The notes under the pieces are model-generated. The model ran no database searches. It saw only the letters and a list, made by a program, of their open reading frames with translations, and was not told the origin of the DNA. Shown piece by piece: positions 31,126 to 41,146 of a stretch of DNA of 64,000 nucleotides. Every line of letters starts with the position of its first letter. The first letter of the stretch is position 1. Location: positions 753,757 to 817,756 of the forward strand of contig SIJG01000034.1 of assembly GCA_023374025.1 (NCBI GenBank). The letters are read 5' to 3'. Source of the stretch: Heterodera schachtii (taxonomy: Eukaryota > Nematoda > Chromadorea > Rhabditida > Heteroderidae). The position numbers and the translations under genes were made by a program.

Positions 31126-32072
31126 TCTGATCTCCGGAAAAAAATTGATTTGAAAAAAGAAAAAAGAATAATATGTATATTCTTCCCTGCTTACCATTTA
31201 TTTAAAAGAAATTTTTATTAAATATTTCTTTTTTTTCTACTCTATTGATTAATAAAAAAAAAGGAAAATAATTAATTTTTTTTATTTTTTTTGGAAAATA
31301 TGTTAAAATGAAAATCCGAAAGTGAGTGATTAAAAAATTGCAAATGATGAAAATTAATGCTTCAAGCATTCTCCCCATCCCTTAATGTATATTCAAAGCA
31401 ATTTTTATTTAGAAATTAAAAATCGTAAATCTACTGATTTTTTCAAATATAATTTTTTCTTTCAAATTGACCAAAATATTGTCAATTAAGTAAAATAATA
31501 AAAAATAATTTTTTTTTTCATTAATTAAATTTCTAATTCTTCTGGTCACATAAATATCGTAATTATATTTAGTCTTAGAAATTAAAATTATTCACTATTA
31601 CGCAGTAATTAATGAATTATTAATTAATTAATTATCATCTAGACTATTCGTGTCAACGGGTCAAGAAGATTATAGAAAATTGACAAAAACAATTTCTGGA
31701 TAAAACCACAAACGAATTTAAAGGGATATATTGAATATTTCTTTTGTTGCTGGATTTTCAGCAAATTTAATGACTCATAAATCACATAAAATCATAAAAA
31801 AGTCTCCTAATTATGTCTTTGTCGCATTGGTCAAGAGTAATACTGCGTTAGGGTGCTTTGGACAATAAATATTAGTTAATTACACAATTAAAATTGGGGA
31901 ATTTTTAGCTATCAATATTTATTAAAGAATATTACCAAAACGAGGACAAATATCTAATAAATGTTTCATTCAAAATCTGAAATATTTTATATACAATTTA
32001 CAATATCAAAAAATAAATAAATAAATAATTCATGCCCCCAGGGCAAAAGTGAAAAAATAGTAAAGAAATTTA
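31126..32072. other. AT-rich spacer; no gene seen
   Basis: The first 250 bp are 5' flank shared with copy 3. The rest is low-complexity AT with no supportable feature. Confidence 0.4.
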
Positions 32073-32490
32073 TTAGAGCAAAAATAATAAAAAAAATATT
32101 TTTTTTTTATTTTCAAATAATTTTCTTCTGTTTTTACAGCAATTCTTCTTGAAATTGTATCTTCCAATTAAATCTGTTTTTTGTTCAATTTTCAATGTTT
32201 TTCCAATTTCTTTGTCACTCATTTTCGGGATTTCCTTTTTTAGTTGCCAATAGATTTTCGTTTTTTTCATTTTTTCTTCCTCCGTTATTCTTTTACGGGT
32301 AATGCCAATTTCTTTCTTCCATTTTCTAATTACGGTATGGCCTAACTCCAATTTTCTTACCAATTTCGGCATAATTTTGTGGCCATTCTTTTTTTGAATA
32401 TTTCCCTATTTGCTTAAATTCGTTTTTCATTTCTAAAAATTGTTGCACAATTTCCCATTTTTGTTCATCAGTTTTTGATTTGTAGCAAAA
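32073..32490 (-). pseudogene. Secreted-HTH family copy 5, 5'-truncated and divergent
   Basis: Starts in the SKTDEQKWEIVQ linker; signal peptide and HTH repeat 1 are absent. Repeat 2 is split by a frameshift, then open as ELGHTVIRKWKKEIGITRKR. Repeat 3 begins (KMSDKEIGKTLKIEQKTD) but loses its recognition helix and runs into an unrelated lysine-rich tail ending at 32073. Confidence 0.6.
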
Positions 32491-33779
32491 TGACCCCGAC
32501 CGAAAAATTTATTTGGTATTTCGACAAAATGCCTGGATTTGGACTCTGATTCCAAATATTGAATCTTGGCCTTTATATTTGGAAAACTGAATTGCTAAAA
32601 AGCTCTTAAATGATTTTAACTTTTCTAAAATAATTTCTTTCATTTTAAAATAATTGAATTACAAATTTTAATCATTTTCAAATTTTCTACTCACTCATTT
32701 TCGGGTTTTAATTTTATTTTTCCTTTTTTAAATGAGTAGAGTGAAAAATTAAATTATTTATTAAAAAAATTTATTTTAAATAAATCTGATCAATGGGAAG
32801 GAAAATCATCATTACTTCTACAATCGCCTTTATACAACCCAATTATGAGCGCTAAAATTTTCAGAGTGCGAAAATCGGCATTTGGTTTAAGCCTAGAAAA
32901 AATGATGTAAGTAAAAATCGTATTCCCGCTCAAAAAGCTACTCAAACAACTTCAATGTTTTTAGCCAATTTAAAAAATAGGAATTAAATTTTATCAAATT
33001 TAGGGTAAACATTGAGCTTTTCTCATCAAAAATCAATCATTCAATTGTTCCGTTCGAGAAAAATTCTAAGTTATCGTGTCCTAATGCTTTTTTGGTGACT
33101 TATACGAAAGAAAGAAAAACAAAAAACCAAAATAATTATAAAAATATTAAGCAAAAGTATTTTATTTAATTATTTTGTTGCATAATTTTTTTTTAAACTT
33201 TTAAATACGGAGTTCAGTATTAGGGGGCTTTCAAAGATCAGCATATCTATCCCTTACTTATTAGTGCATTTAAAATATTTATGTAATTTCTGGTCGCTTT
33301 TTGGGTAATTAGTTATTTGTGATTAAATTTTCACTAAAAAATTTTAATCCTTAAAAATGAATAAAAATTTGACAGACTAATTAATGGTCAACTTCATCAG
33401 CAGTTGGCTTGCCAATGTGAAGGAGAACAGTTCAAAATTGGGCAAAATCAATGGGATTTCAGTTATTCGAAATTTAACAAATTATGCAAATAAATTCAAA
33501 GTTAAAAAAAAGTTTGTATTTTAAATGAATTCTGTCGGATTAAAAAAAATAATTAAATTTTATCAAATTTAGAATAAAAATTGAGCTTTTCTCATCAAAA
33601 TTCATCATTCGATTGCTTTGGTAGAGAAAAATTCAATATTTTTCTGGTCCCTTTTTGGGTCATTATATTTGGGATTAGAATTTTCACAAATTTGCATTTA
33701 ATTTCCCTTTTGCTTATTTTACCGCCCCTTTCCCGACCAAATGATTGATCGATCACATTTCCTTTCACACAATTATTTA
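32491..33779. other. Non-coding spacer with dispersed repeats
   Basis: Includes 32820-32950, related to 14060-14160 of the SPRY-side array (GGGTTGTATAAAGGCGATTG, inverted), family 3' flank pieces, and a scrap of the 0.3-kb repeat at 33420-33480. No gene except the exon at 33780. Confidence 0.45.
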
Positions 33780-33884
33780 ATGATCACCATTTACGCCATT
33801 ATCACTTCATTTGTCAGTTCAGTTGTGTTCAGTCGTCCCGAGAATAAAGCCACTTATCCCGTTGACAAGGCAACATTCCGAAAT
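33780..33884 (+). CDS. Orphan first exon encoding a signal peptide
   Basis: ATG at 33780 encodes 35 residues: MITIYAIITSFVSSVVFSRP, then ENKATYPVDKATFRN. A textbook donor (AAT|GTAAGT) follows. The N-terminus looks like a secretory signal with cleavage near VFS/R. No matching downstream exon was found before 35160, where the sequence becomes dispersed repeats. The parallel repeat at 25.8-25.95 kb lacks about 200 bp containing this exon. No family was recognised; it could be a captured or orphaned exon of a secreted protein. Confidence 0.4.
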
Positions 33885-35079
33885 GTAAGTGCTCAAAACA
33901 TTTTTAAATTGAGCATAGTCGATTTGCTATTGTAAATTTTCGGCTTTTTTGGCGATGGCACCCAAAAATGATCAGAAAATTCATCAAATGAAAGACTTAT
34001 TTTTCCTCTTCCACTTGAATGACCATTTGTCGTGGGTTCGGACCAGCTCGACAGATGATGAATTTTTTTAATTTTTTTTCAAAGCATTATTCCACCTAGC
34101 ATATTTTTATTCTGTTATTTGGTTTGTTTTATGATGAATATTTGATAGGAATTGTTTGCTGATCGTTTTCAAAAATTGTTATAACTCTAGCGTTAGTTAC
34201 TTAGGCTTAGGCTTCAGCTCAGGCTTAGGTTTAAGCTTAGGCAAGACATAGTATTTCTTGCATTGAATGTATTTTGTTGCATATTTTAATTTATTCGAAA
34301 ATTAAATTTCGGCATTTTTTGTTCTAGTCCGGGTCCGGGTTCGAATTTGGTCAAAATGGATGTCATAATCGTTTTCAGCAACCTTGAAAACTCCTAAAAA
34401 TATTATTTTCTTTGTAATTTATGAATTTTGAATTTTTGTTCGAATTCGGGTTCGGGATTCGGAATTTTGCAAAATAAAGGTCATATTTGTGATCAGCGCC
34501 ACAAATTATCCTAGAAAAGACTTTTATTTGAAAATTTCAGGGGGGGGGGGTCACAAATCCGAAAATTACCGACTTTTTTTTAAACTTCTACAGGAGGGAG
34601 TCCTGTCAAAATAGCATTTTTATCTAGAGTACTACTAAATCATGGTCAGTCAGGTTTTTTCAAAATTCAATGGCTCTATATTTTTATTTAATATAAAAAA
34701 TTTCGAAATACTAAAATTAATTAAATTATGAATTTTGACCAAGTAAAACTGAATTAATCTGGGTTTTGGTGGTTAAATAGCTATAAATCATTCTGACTTT
34801 TCTAAAAAATAATTTCTTTCATTTTAAAATTCGTTGAACCACTAATTTTCATCATTTACAGTTTCTAATCACTCACTTTCGGATTATCATTTTACATATT
34901 TTTCACAAAAAAATAATTAATTATTTTCCTTTTTTAATCAATAGAGTAGAAAAAAGAAATTATTTAATAAAAAAGAAATTCTTTTAAACAAATGGTAATG
35001 AGGAAAGAATATATTATTATCTTTTTTTCTTTTTTCTAATCAATTTTTTGCCGGAGATCAGAAGAGAGTTGTGATTTTT
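33885..35079. other. Non-coding, dispersed repeats
   Basis: 33920-34130 parallels the left arm of the 26-kb palindrome (CCACCTAGCATATTTTTATT). 34320-34640 has CGGGTCCGGGTTCG- and GGGGGG-containing repeat sequence also seen in part near 29940-30000. 34850-35080 is HTH-family 5' flank. Confidence 0.5.
34201..34242 (+). repeat. Degenerate interstitial telomere-like repeat (TTAGGC)7
   Basis: Seven consecutive 6-mers in register: TTAGGC, TTAGGC, TTCAGC, TCAGGC, TTAGGT, TTAAGC, TTAGGC. Three are perfect, three have one mismatch and one has two. TTAGGC is the nematode telomere repeat. Confidence 0.65.
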
Positions 35080-35100
35080 TTTTATGTGAATAAAAAGACT
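35065..35100 (+). promoter_or_regulatory. Conserved HTH-family upstream block, copy 6
   Basis: GAGAGTTGTGATTTTTTTTT then ATGTGAATAAAAAG, about 65-95 bp upstream of the ATG at 35162. Confidence 0.55.
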
Positions 35101-35161
35101 ATTTTATTTAAGAAAAAAAAACATTATATAAATTAATATTTAGGAATATAATTTCAGAAAA

Positions 35162-35815
35162 ATGAAATTGTTTGTGTTATTCTGTTTGATTTTAATTGCC
35201 CTAATTAGTCCAATTGAATTAGGAGAGAAAAAACTACGACAAAAGTCATTTGATGAAATATTTGGAGAAAAAAAAGAAAAAGAAATGCAAAACGAACAAA
35301 AGAAACGGGAAATCATTAGAAAATATTTTATTATAAAGGAGAAAATTAAACAAAAAGGAAAAAAATACTCAGCAAAAGAATGGAATAAATTAATATTAAA
35401 ATAGCGAAAAATTTGGAAACAAATGATACTTATATTAAAAATTGGATTAAAGAATTTGGTCTCCAAAAAACGAACTGTCTCAAATCAAAAGTGATGAACA
35501 AAAATGGGAAACCGTGCAAAAATTTATTGAAATGGCAAATGAATTTAAACAAAAAAGAAAATATTCAAGAAAAGAATGGAAACAAAATTATGCCGAAATT
35601 TGCAAGAAAATCGGAGTTAGCATTGGAACAATTAGTAAATGGAAGAAACAATTTGGTATTCGCCGCTGTAAAAGAATAACTGAGAAAGAAAAAAATGGAA
35701 AAAATGAAAATTTATTGGCAAATTAAAAAAGAAAATCAAAAATAAGTGATCAGAAAATTACTGAAATGATAAACATTTCGGCACAGAACATTTGTAGATG
35801 GAAAATCAAATTTTA
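35162..35815 (+). pseudogene. Secreted-HTH family copy 6, full-length layout, frameshifted
   Basis: Signal peptide MKLFVLFCLILIALISPIE, linker KSFDEIFGEKKEKE, HTH repeat 1 up to KYSAKEWNK, then a lost base (stop at 35404). Repeat 1 resumes as LETNDTYIKNWIKEFGLQK. Another shift precedes repeat 2 (KYSRKEWKQNYAEICKKIGV, SIGTISKWKKQFGI), and another follows ITEKEK, before a decayed repeat 3 (about 35740-35815). Four shifts in 650 bp, most at A runs. Confidence 0.68.
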
Positions 35816-36025
35816 GTGAAGAAAATTTTCAATTTTAGAAGCAGTTGCATAAATTTTTGAAAATAAGCGTAAAATTTTTTGGTTCTTTCTAAGTTTTTTG
35901 GCGATTTAAAAATAGGAATTAAATTTTCTCAATGTTTGAATTAAAAATTGTGTGCTTTCTCATCAAAATTCTTCATTCGATTGCTCTGTTAGAGAAAAAT
36001 TCAAAATTTTCTGGTCCCTTTTTGG

Positions 36026-36101
36026 TGACAAAGAAATTGCTGAAATGATAAATACTGCGCCATTTAACATTTGCAGATGGAAAGCCAAATTTGGAGTTTA
36101 A
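36026..36101 (+). pseudogene. Secreted-HTH family scrap (repeat 3)
   Basis: Isolated SDKEIAEMINTAPFNICRWK followed by AKFG and TAA: the last helix-turn-helix only, inserted in a second copy of the family 3' flank. Confidence 0.55.
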
Positions 36102-37822
36102 ATTATTTTGTTGCATAAATTTTGTTCAAGACAAAAATTCAAAATTATCGGCTCTTAAACTTGTAATTATTTTTGAGATATTATTTGCGATTTACTTTTT
36201 ACAAAAATTATAAAATTATATTTACTGAATTAGAACCCACTTTCAGGTGGGGTTGAAAAACAGAGGCCCCCTGGGGTACTAATTCAATAAACATGGTAAT
36301 TAAAAAATCATAAAAAATTAAAACTAATTTAATGGGGAGTCTGCTTATAGGATTAGCATATCCTTACTTATTAGTAATGTCTTCAAATATTTGTAGAATT
36401 TTGACCGCTTTTGGGGTAGTTATTTGGGGTTAAATTTTTTTTTGATACCCTAAACTGCTCTGCGGGTATAGGTCATAGGCCTACCATCCCAAAGGCAATT
36501 CGGTAGAGAATTTTGTCCTCTATCTGACAGGCTTACTCAAGTTTTGTAGAAAAGTTTTCCCAACCCCCTAGGAATTTTTCTCTAAAATTTTCCCGATTTC
36601 AAGCCATTTTGACTTTCCAAATCACCATGAAGGAGTGATCTGATCAAGTTGGTCCAAAAGACTTTTTTGATCAGCACCAAAAGTTAGCCTAGCAAAAATT
36701 TTTTTCAGAATTTTATATCAATAAAAAATTGAGTTATTCGTGCATCCATGTTTTGGTGCATTACTTTTGTCCCACCAAAAAGGGGGTTGGTTGAGTCATG
36801 ACCGATTTTCTCGACGGCAAAGAAACTAATCGAGACAGTTTTTGGGTTTTCATTAGTGCACTATTTAATGTTTCTTTTGGCATAAATTAAACTTTTTTCA
36901 CCCCATTTCTTTTTGAGAAAATCGAATTTTTCGAAAAAAATTTTTTGATGCAATACTTTTGACCATTAGTGTATAAGCGACGCAGGACCGGTTTAAATTC
37001 AGAAAAATCAGAGCCAAATTGTGTGTCAGGGGAAAGTGTCCAGGTGGAACATTTTTTAAAAATTAAAAAATAAATTACCAAATTCATATTAATGGTATCA
37101 TTCGATAGCTTTAATTGTACTCTTCAGAATATAATTTAATAAAAAAAATTTTATAAGCATTTAACATGCTATGCTTTTTGCAATGTCATTGCATATAGAA
37201 AAAAAAATGACTTAAATTTTTTTGTAATTTTATGGCAATAACTTTTTTCATACTTAAGTAAAAAGTTGCGGAAAATAATATTCTGAACAATTAAAGCTAT
37301 TGAATGAATACCATGAAAAATTTAATTTGGTTGAAACTTAGCCAAGTTATGAATAAAATTAATAAATATTTTTGTGAATAAATTCTTTTCTGCTGACTAA
37401 AAATATTGTCAAGAGTAAAATAATGATAAAAGAAAAACATTTTCCATTAATTAAAATTGCAATTCTTATGATCACATTTAAAAATTGTAAATACATAAAA
37501 ATAATAATTCTTTTAAATACCCCCCCCCCTGTCCCAATCGTCCGTCGTATGGCCCCTGGGCTGAGACACCCCTTGTGTTTTAGAATTCTTTACTTAATGG
37601 AAAAAGTGGAAAATTGAAAAAACATTTTCTCAAGACTGTTTGCAATTTTTAATTGCTCACTTTCGGATTCTCATTTTAGATATTTCCAAAAAAATTTAAT
37701 TAAATATTTTTCTTTTTTAATCAATAAAATAAAAAATTAATTGACTTAAATTAATAAAGTGAATTTATTTAAGAAAAAAAAAACATAATATAGATTCATA
37801 TTTGGAAGATAATCCCGGAAAA
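36102..37822. other. Non-coding spacer
   Basis: 36215-36425 is the inverted partner of 29500-29710 and includes a small element with TTTACTGAATTAGAACCC and inverted CTAATTCAATAAA ends. 36450-37380 is dispersed sequence related to 52480-52750 (CAATTAAAGCTATTGAATGA). 37520-37580 is a GC patch with a C9 run. No gene. Confidence 0.45.
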
Positions 37823-38499
37823 ATGAAATTATATTGTTATTATTCTGTTTGATTTTAATTATAATTGCCCTAATTACTTCAATTGAATCAGAAAATAAAA
37901 AATTGAAACAAAAGTCATTTGATGAAATATTTGGAGAAAAATGAGAAGAAAAAGCGCAAAATGAACAGAAGAAACGAGAAATAATAAGAAAATATTATAA
38001 AATAAAAGAGAAATTTAAACAAAAAGGAAGAAAATATTCAACAAAAAAATGGAATAAAATTGAAACAAAAATAGGAAGAAAATTGGGGACAAATCGTAAA
38101 TATATTCAAAAATGGATTAAGGAATTTGGTCTACTAAAACAAATACAAAAAAGCTATAAATCAAAATGTTATGAAGAAAAATGTGAAATTGTTCAACAAT
38201 TCATTGAAATGAAAAATTGTTTTAAACAAAAAGAAAGAAAATATTTAACAAAAGAATGGCGCCAAAATTATTTAGAAATTTGCAAGAAAATTGGAGTTGG
38301 CTATGGAACAATTAGTAAATGGAAGAAACAATTTGGGATTAGCCATAAAAGAATAACGAAGAAAGAAAAATTGGAAAAAATAAAAACTTATTGGCAAATA
38401 AAACGAAAAAATCCAAAAATAAGTGAAAAAGAAATTGCAAAAATGATAAATACTTCAGCAAAAAACATTCGAAGATGGAAAGACAAATTTGGAGAATAA
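37823..38499 (+). pseudogene. Secreted-HTH family copy 7: two lesions, all three HTH repeats open
   Basis: ATG at 37823; a short deletion in the signal-peptide codons puts the ATG out of frame with the rest (LFCLILIIIALITSIESENK). A TGA replaces the Trp codon of GEKWEE at about 37942. From there to TAA at 38499 the frame is fully open: HTH 1 (GRKLGTNRKYIQKWIKEFG), HTH 2 (KYLTKEWRQNYLEICKKIGV; GTISKWKKQFG) and HTH 3 (KISEKEIAKMINTSAKNIRR). It lacks the conserved TCATGTGAATAAAA block upstream. Confidence 0.7.
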
Positions 38500-39130
38500 A
38501 ATATTCAATTTTAGAAGGAAATTGTATTTTTATGAAAACATTGCCAGAAAATTTTCAAAAAAATTTCATTTTTTGATAAATTTTATTTGATTTATTTGCT
38601 GGTCCTATTTTTTACGTTTTAAATTTGTGAAAAAATTAAAAAATTTTCGTTCCTTTTGTTTTTAGTCGATTAAAAAATAAAAATTAAATTTTACCAATTT
38701 ATGAAAAAAAAAATTGAGTTTTTCTCCTCAAAAACTATCATTCGATTGCTCTGGTCGAGAAAAATTCAAAATTTCTGTGAAGCTTCTGTGATTACTTTTT
38801 ACGAAATTATTTGCGATTAAATTTTCACTAATCTATGATTGTATTAATTAATTCCATTGAAATGTTTTGAGAATTTTCTGATCGCTTTTGGTGTAAATAA
38901 GTATAACTAGGTAATTAAAATTCATTAAAATAATCAACGCAACGGTTTAGTTACCCAAGTTTAATAAGGTACCAGAGATTTTAATTTTTGAAAAAAAAAA
39001 CAATAATTTATTAGTTTTTGCAATTATATTTTAATCTTGCCTTGCCTAAGGCCAAAATATTCAAAGCAGAATCTTTGAAGAAAAAATATTGAAAAAAAAT
39101 TTTTTACTAAATTATATTATTGTTATTGCC
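38500..39130. other. 3' flank of HTH copy 7; no gene seen
   Basis: 38500-38930 recurs inverted at about 57750-58165 (3' flank of copy 18), with TTGAGTTTTTCTCCTCAAAA and CATTCGATTGCTCTGGTCGA. Confidence 0.6.
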
Positions 39131-39207
39131 AAAAATTTTGAAAATTGATAGAATGACCATTTTTAAATGGAAGAAACAATTTGGGGACAAAATGGAGGAG
39201 AAGTGAA
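39131..39207 (+). pseudogene. Secreted-HTH family scrap (IFKWKKQFG end)
   Basis: Encodes a decayed KIDRMTIFKWKKQFGDKMEE. The same scrap occurs on the minus strand at 51815-51900 and 57655-57743, as part of a three-copy segmental duplication. Confidence 0.55.
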
Positions 39208-39549
39208 ACAATTTGATATTAACACATATTTTTCAAAATTGCATAAATTTAAATTGTTGAAAATTAAATAATTGGCGAAATTCCCCAAAATAATTTTTTC
39301 TCTTTTTTCTTCCGCATTTTCTTTTGTCTTTTTCACCAAATTTACATGGTTTTCTGCTTTAAGAACCTTTAAAATATTCGTTTCTTCAATTTTAAAATGC
39401 CTATTCCTTAATTTTGGTAATTTTTTCAATTTTCTAATCACTCATTTTCTTTTTTTTTACTCTTTATTTTCTAAAAAAAAAAAAAAAAAATTAATTTTAT
39501 AAAAAGTACACTTAATTTTTCAAAGTTTTCATGCGCCAGCAAAAATTCG

Positions 39550-39730
39550 TTTAGTCTTTTTTTTAAATTATTTCACCGGCGGAATCGTCAGATAGGGGGG
39601 AGAGATGAAAGTTTTCAAAAATTTTCTTAACAATCCCTCATTCAAAATTCACTTTTTTTTTTACAGCGGCGCCTTTAATTGACTTTTATAAAATTTATCA
39701 ATCCAAAAAATGGGTTTAATTAATTGTTGG
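39550..39730. repeat. Segmental repeat, inverted relative to 51430-51600 and 57290-57450
   Basis: Shares AGGGATTGTTAAGAAAATTTT (inverted), CTTTCATCTCTCCCCCCTAT (inverted) and GGCGCCTTTAATTGACTTTT with the other two copies. One edge of a larger duplicated block that also contains the tRNA-like repeat and a truncated HTH gene. Confidence 0.65.
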
Positions 39731-39743
39731 ACAAAATTTGCAT

Positions 39744-39807
39744 GTGTGGCGAAGTGGTTTTTGTGAGATGTAAAGGGACAAATGGCGGAGGTTCGAGTCC
39801 GCTGCGC
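39744..39807 (+). repeat. tRNA-derived repeat (SINE-like), copy 1
   Basis: Contains a box A (TGGCGAAGTGG, 39747-39757) and a box B (GGTTCGAGTCC, 39790-39800). The ends GTGTGGC/GCTGCGC pair over 7 bp as an acceptor stem (with G-U pairs), and the T arm GCGGA/TCCGC pairs with an 8-base loop. The D and anticodon arms are not well formed, so this is tRNA-derived rather than a functional tRNA gene. Copy 2 lies inverted at 50772-50836. Confidence 0.6.
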
Positions 39808-39829
39808 AATAATGAATTTTTTTTTTCTC

Positions 39830-40023
39830 GCTTTTTGCTTTATTTTTTCTTTTATTTTACAATATTTTTCAATTATTTCTCTTTTTTCTTCCAAATTTTG
39901 TTCCCATTTTTCTCCAAAAATTTCATCAAATGACTTTTGTTTTAGTTATTTAATTTTTGATTTAATTAGAGTAATTAGAACATTTAATATTAAAATTAAA
40001 CATAAGAATAGTAATAAATTCAT
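39830..40023 (-). pseudogene. Secreted-HTH family, 3'-truncated 5' end next to tRNA-like repeat
   Basis: ATG at 40023: signal peptide MNLLLFLCLILILNVLITLI, in-frame damage before KQKSFDEIFGEKWEQ, then EEKREIIEKYCKIKEKIKQK. Homology ends at 39830, about 20 bp from the tRNA-like repeat. The copy at 50482 is truncated at the same codon, so both derive from one truncated ancestor by inverted duplication. Confidence 0.6.
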
Positions 40024-40310
40024 TTTTTTTTTCGCAATATTCTCGAAATGTATCTTTTTTAATAATTTCGAAAATGATTAATTTTTTTTATCCAAATCTA
40101 TAATAAATTTTAAATTCTTCATTAATTGTGAATAAATGGTAATTACCCAGTTTCGGATTTTTATTCTTTAATTTAAAAAAAAAAAATTTAATTTTTACCT
40201 TTTGTCATAAGTAGAGAAGAAAATTAATTAATAAATATTTATCTTTTAAATAAATGTGATCAATAAATGAATAAAAGCATCTTATTTTTCTAATAAATTG
40301 GATTATGTGA
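40024..40310. other. Shared 5' flanks between divergent HTH copies
   Basis: Holds the 5' flank of the minus-strand remnant and the far upstream part of copy 8 (CTTTTGTCATAAGTAGAGAA), which recurs in several family flanks such as 50300, 56560 and 59380. Confidence 0.5.
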
Positions 40311-40324
40311 TTTTTTTTTTCCGG

Positions 40325-40441
40325 AAATTCAGTAGAATTGTGATTTTTTCATGTGAATAAAAAGCCTCCGAATGGACTAAAATGAAATATTTTATCCAAA
40401 AATATTAAATAAATTCATTTTTGGGAATATTATCAAGGAAA
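40325..40441 (+). promoter_or_regulatory. Conserved upstream block of HTH copy 8
   Basis: GAATTGTGATTTTTTCATGT then GAATAAAAAGCC at about 40336-40366, some 75-105 bp before the ATG. The leader just before the start is GGGAATATTATCAAGGAAAATG, also near-invariant among copies 8, 9, 17, 18 and 19. Probable core promoter and start context of the only intact copy. Confidence 0.6.
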
Positions 40442-41146
40442 ATGAAATTGTTACTATTATTCTGTTTGACTTTAATTGCCCTAATTACTTCAAATGAATC
40501 AGAAAATAAAAAACTACAACAAAAGTCATTTGATGAAATATTTGGAGAAAAATGGGAAGAAAAAGCACAAAATGAACAGAAGAAACGGGAAATAATAAGG
40601 AAATATTATAAAATAAAAGAGAAAATTAAACAAAAAGGAAGAAAATACTCAGCAAAAGAATGGAATAAAATTAATATTAAAATAGCGAAAAGTTTGGGGA
40701 CAAATGGTAATTATATTAAAAAATGGATTAAAGAATTAGGACTTAACCAAAACAAAAGTCACAAATCAAAAACTGATGAAGAAAAAATTGAAATTGTCCA
40801 AAAATTTATTGAAATGACAAATGAATTTAAACAAAAAAGAAAATATTCAACAAAAGAATGGGGCCAAAATTATTTAGAAATTTGCAAGAAAATTGGAGTT
40901 GGCTATGGAACAATTAAGAAATGGAAGAAACATTTTGGAATGGGAAAAGAATGGAAAAAACAATTCGGAATTTGCTGTAAATTCATAACGAAGAATGAAA
41001 AATTGGTAAAAATGAAAATTTATTGGAAAATAAAAAGAGAAAATCCGCAAATGAGTGACAAAGAAATTGCAAAAATGATAAATACTTCGGCACAGAACAT
41101 TGGCAAATGGAAAGTCAAATTTAGAGAAGAAAATTTTCAATTTTAG
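40442..41146 (+). CDS. Secreted triple helix-turn-helix protein, copy 8 (intact)
   Basis: 234 residues, one exon. Residues 1-20 are a signal peptide (MKLLLLFCLTLIALITSNES). Then come a linker with KSFDEIFGEKWEEK (28-41) and three repeats: HTH 1 at 50-101 (KYSAKEWNKI ... SLGTNGNYIKKWIKELG), HTH 2 at 116-167 (KYSTKEWGQNYLEICKKIGV ... GTIKKWKKHFG) and HTH 3 at 186-228 (MSDKEIAKMINTSAQNIGKW). Residues 159-177 duplicate the end of helix 2's motif (KKWKKHFG, EWKKQFG). The fold resembles Psq/Tc1-pogo-type DNA-binding units, but that is by eye. Strongly basic and lysine-rich. An upstream in-frame ATG (40421) would add MGILSRK; 40442 is preferred because the signal peptide starts there in every copy. 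A secreted DNA-binding-like product next to SPRYSEC genes suggests an effector; function unknown. Confidence 0.75.
   Translation: MKLLLLFCLTLIALITSNESENKKLQQKSFDEIFGEKWEEKAQNEQKKREIIRKYYKIKEKIKQKGRKYSAKEWNKINIKIAKSLGTNGNYIKKWIKELGLNQNKSHKSKTDEEKIEIVQKFIEMTNEFKQKRKYSTKEWGQNYLEICKKIGVGYGTIKKWKKHFGMGKEWKKQFGICCKFITKNEKLVKMKIYWKIKRENPQMSDKEIAKMINTSAQNIGKWKVKFREENFQF

Noticed and set aside
39744..39807. Functional tRNA gene
   Set aside because: Acceptor and T arms can be drawn, but the T loop has 8 bases and no proper D or anticodon arm forms; treated as a tRNA-derived repeat.
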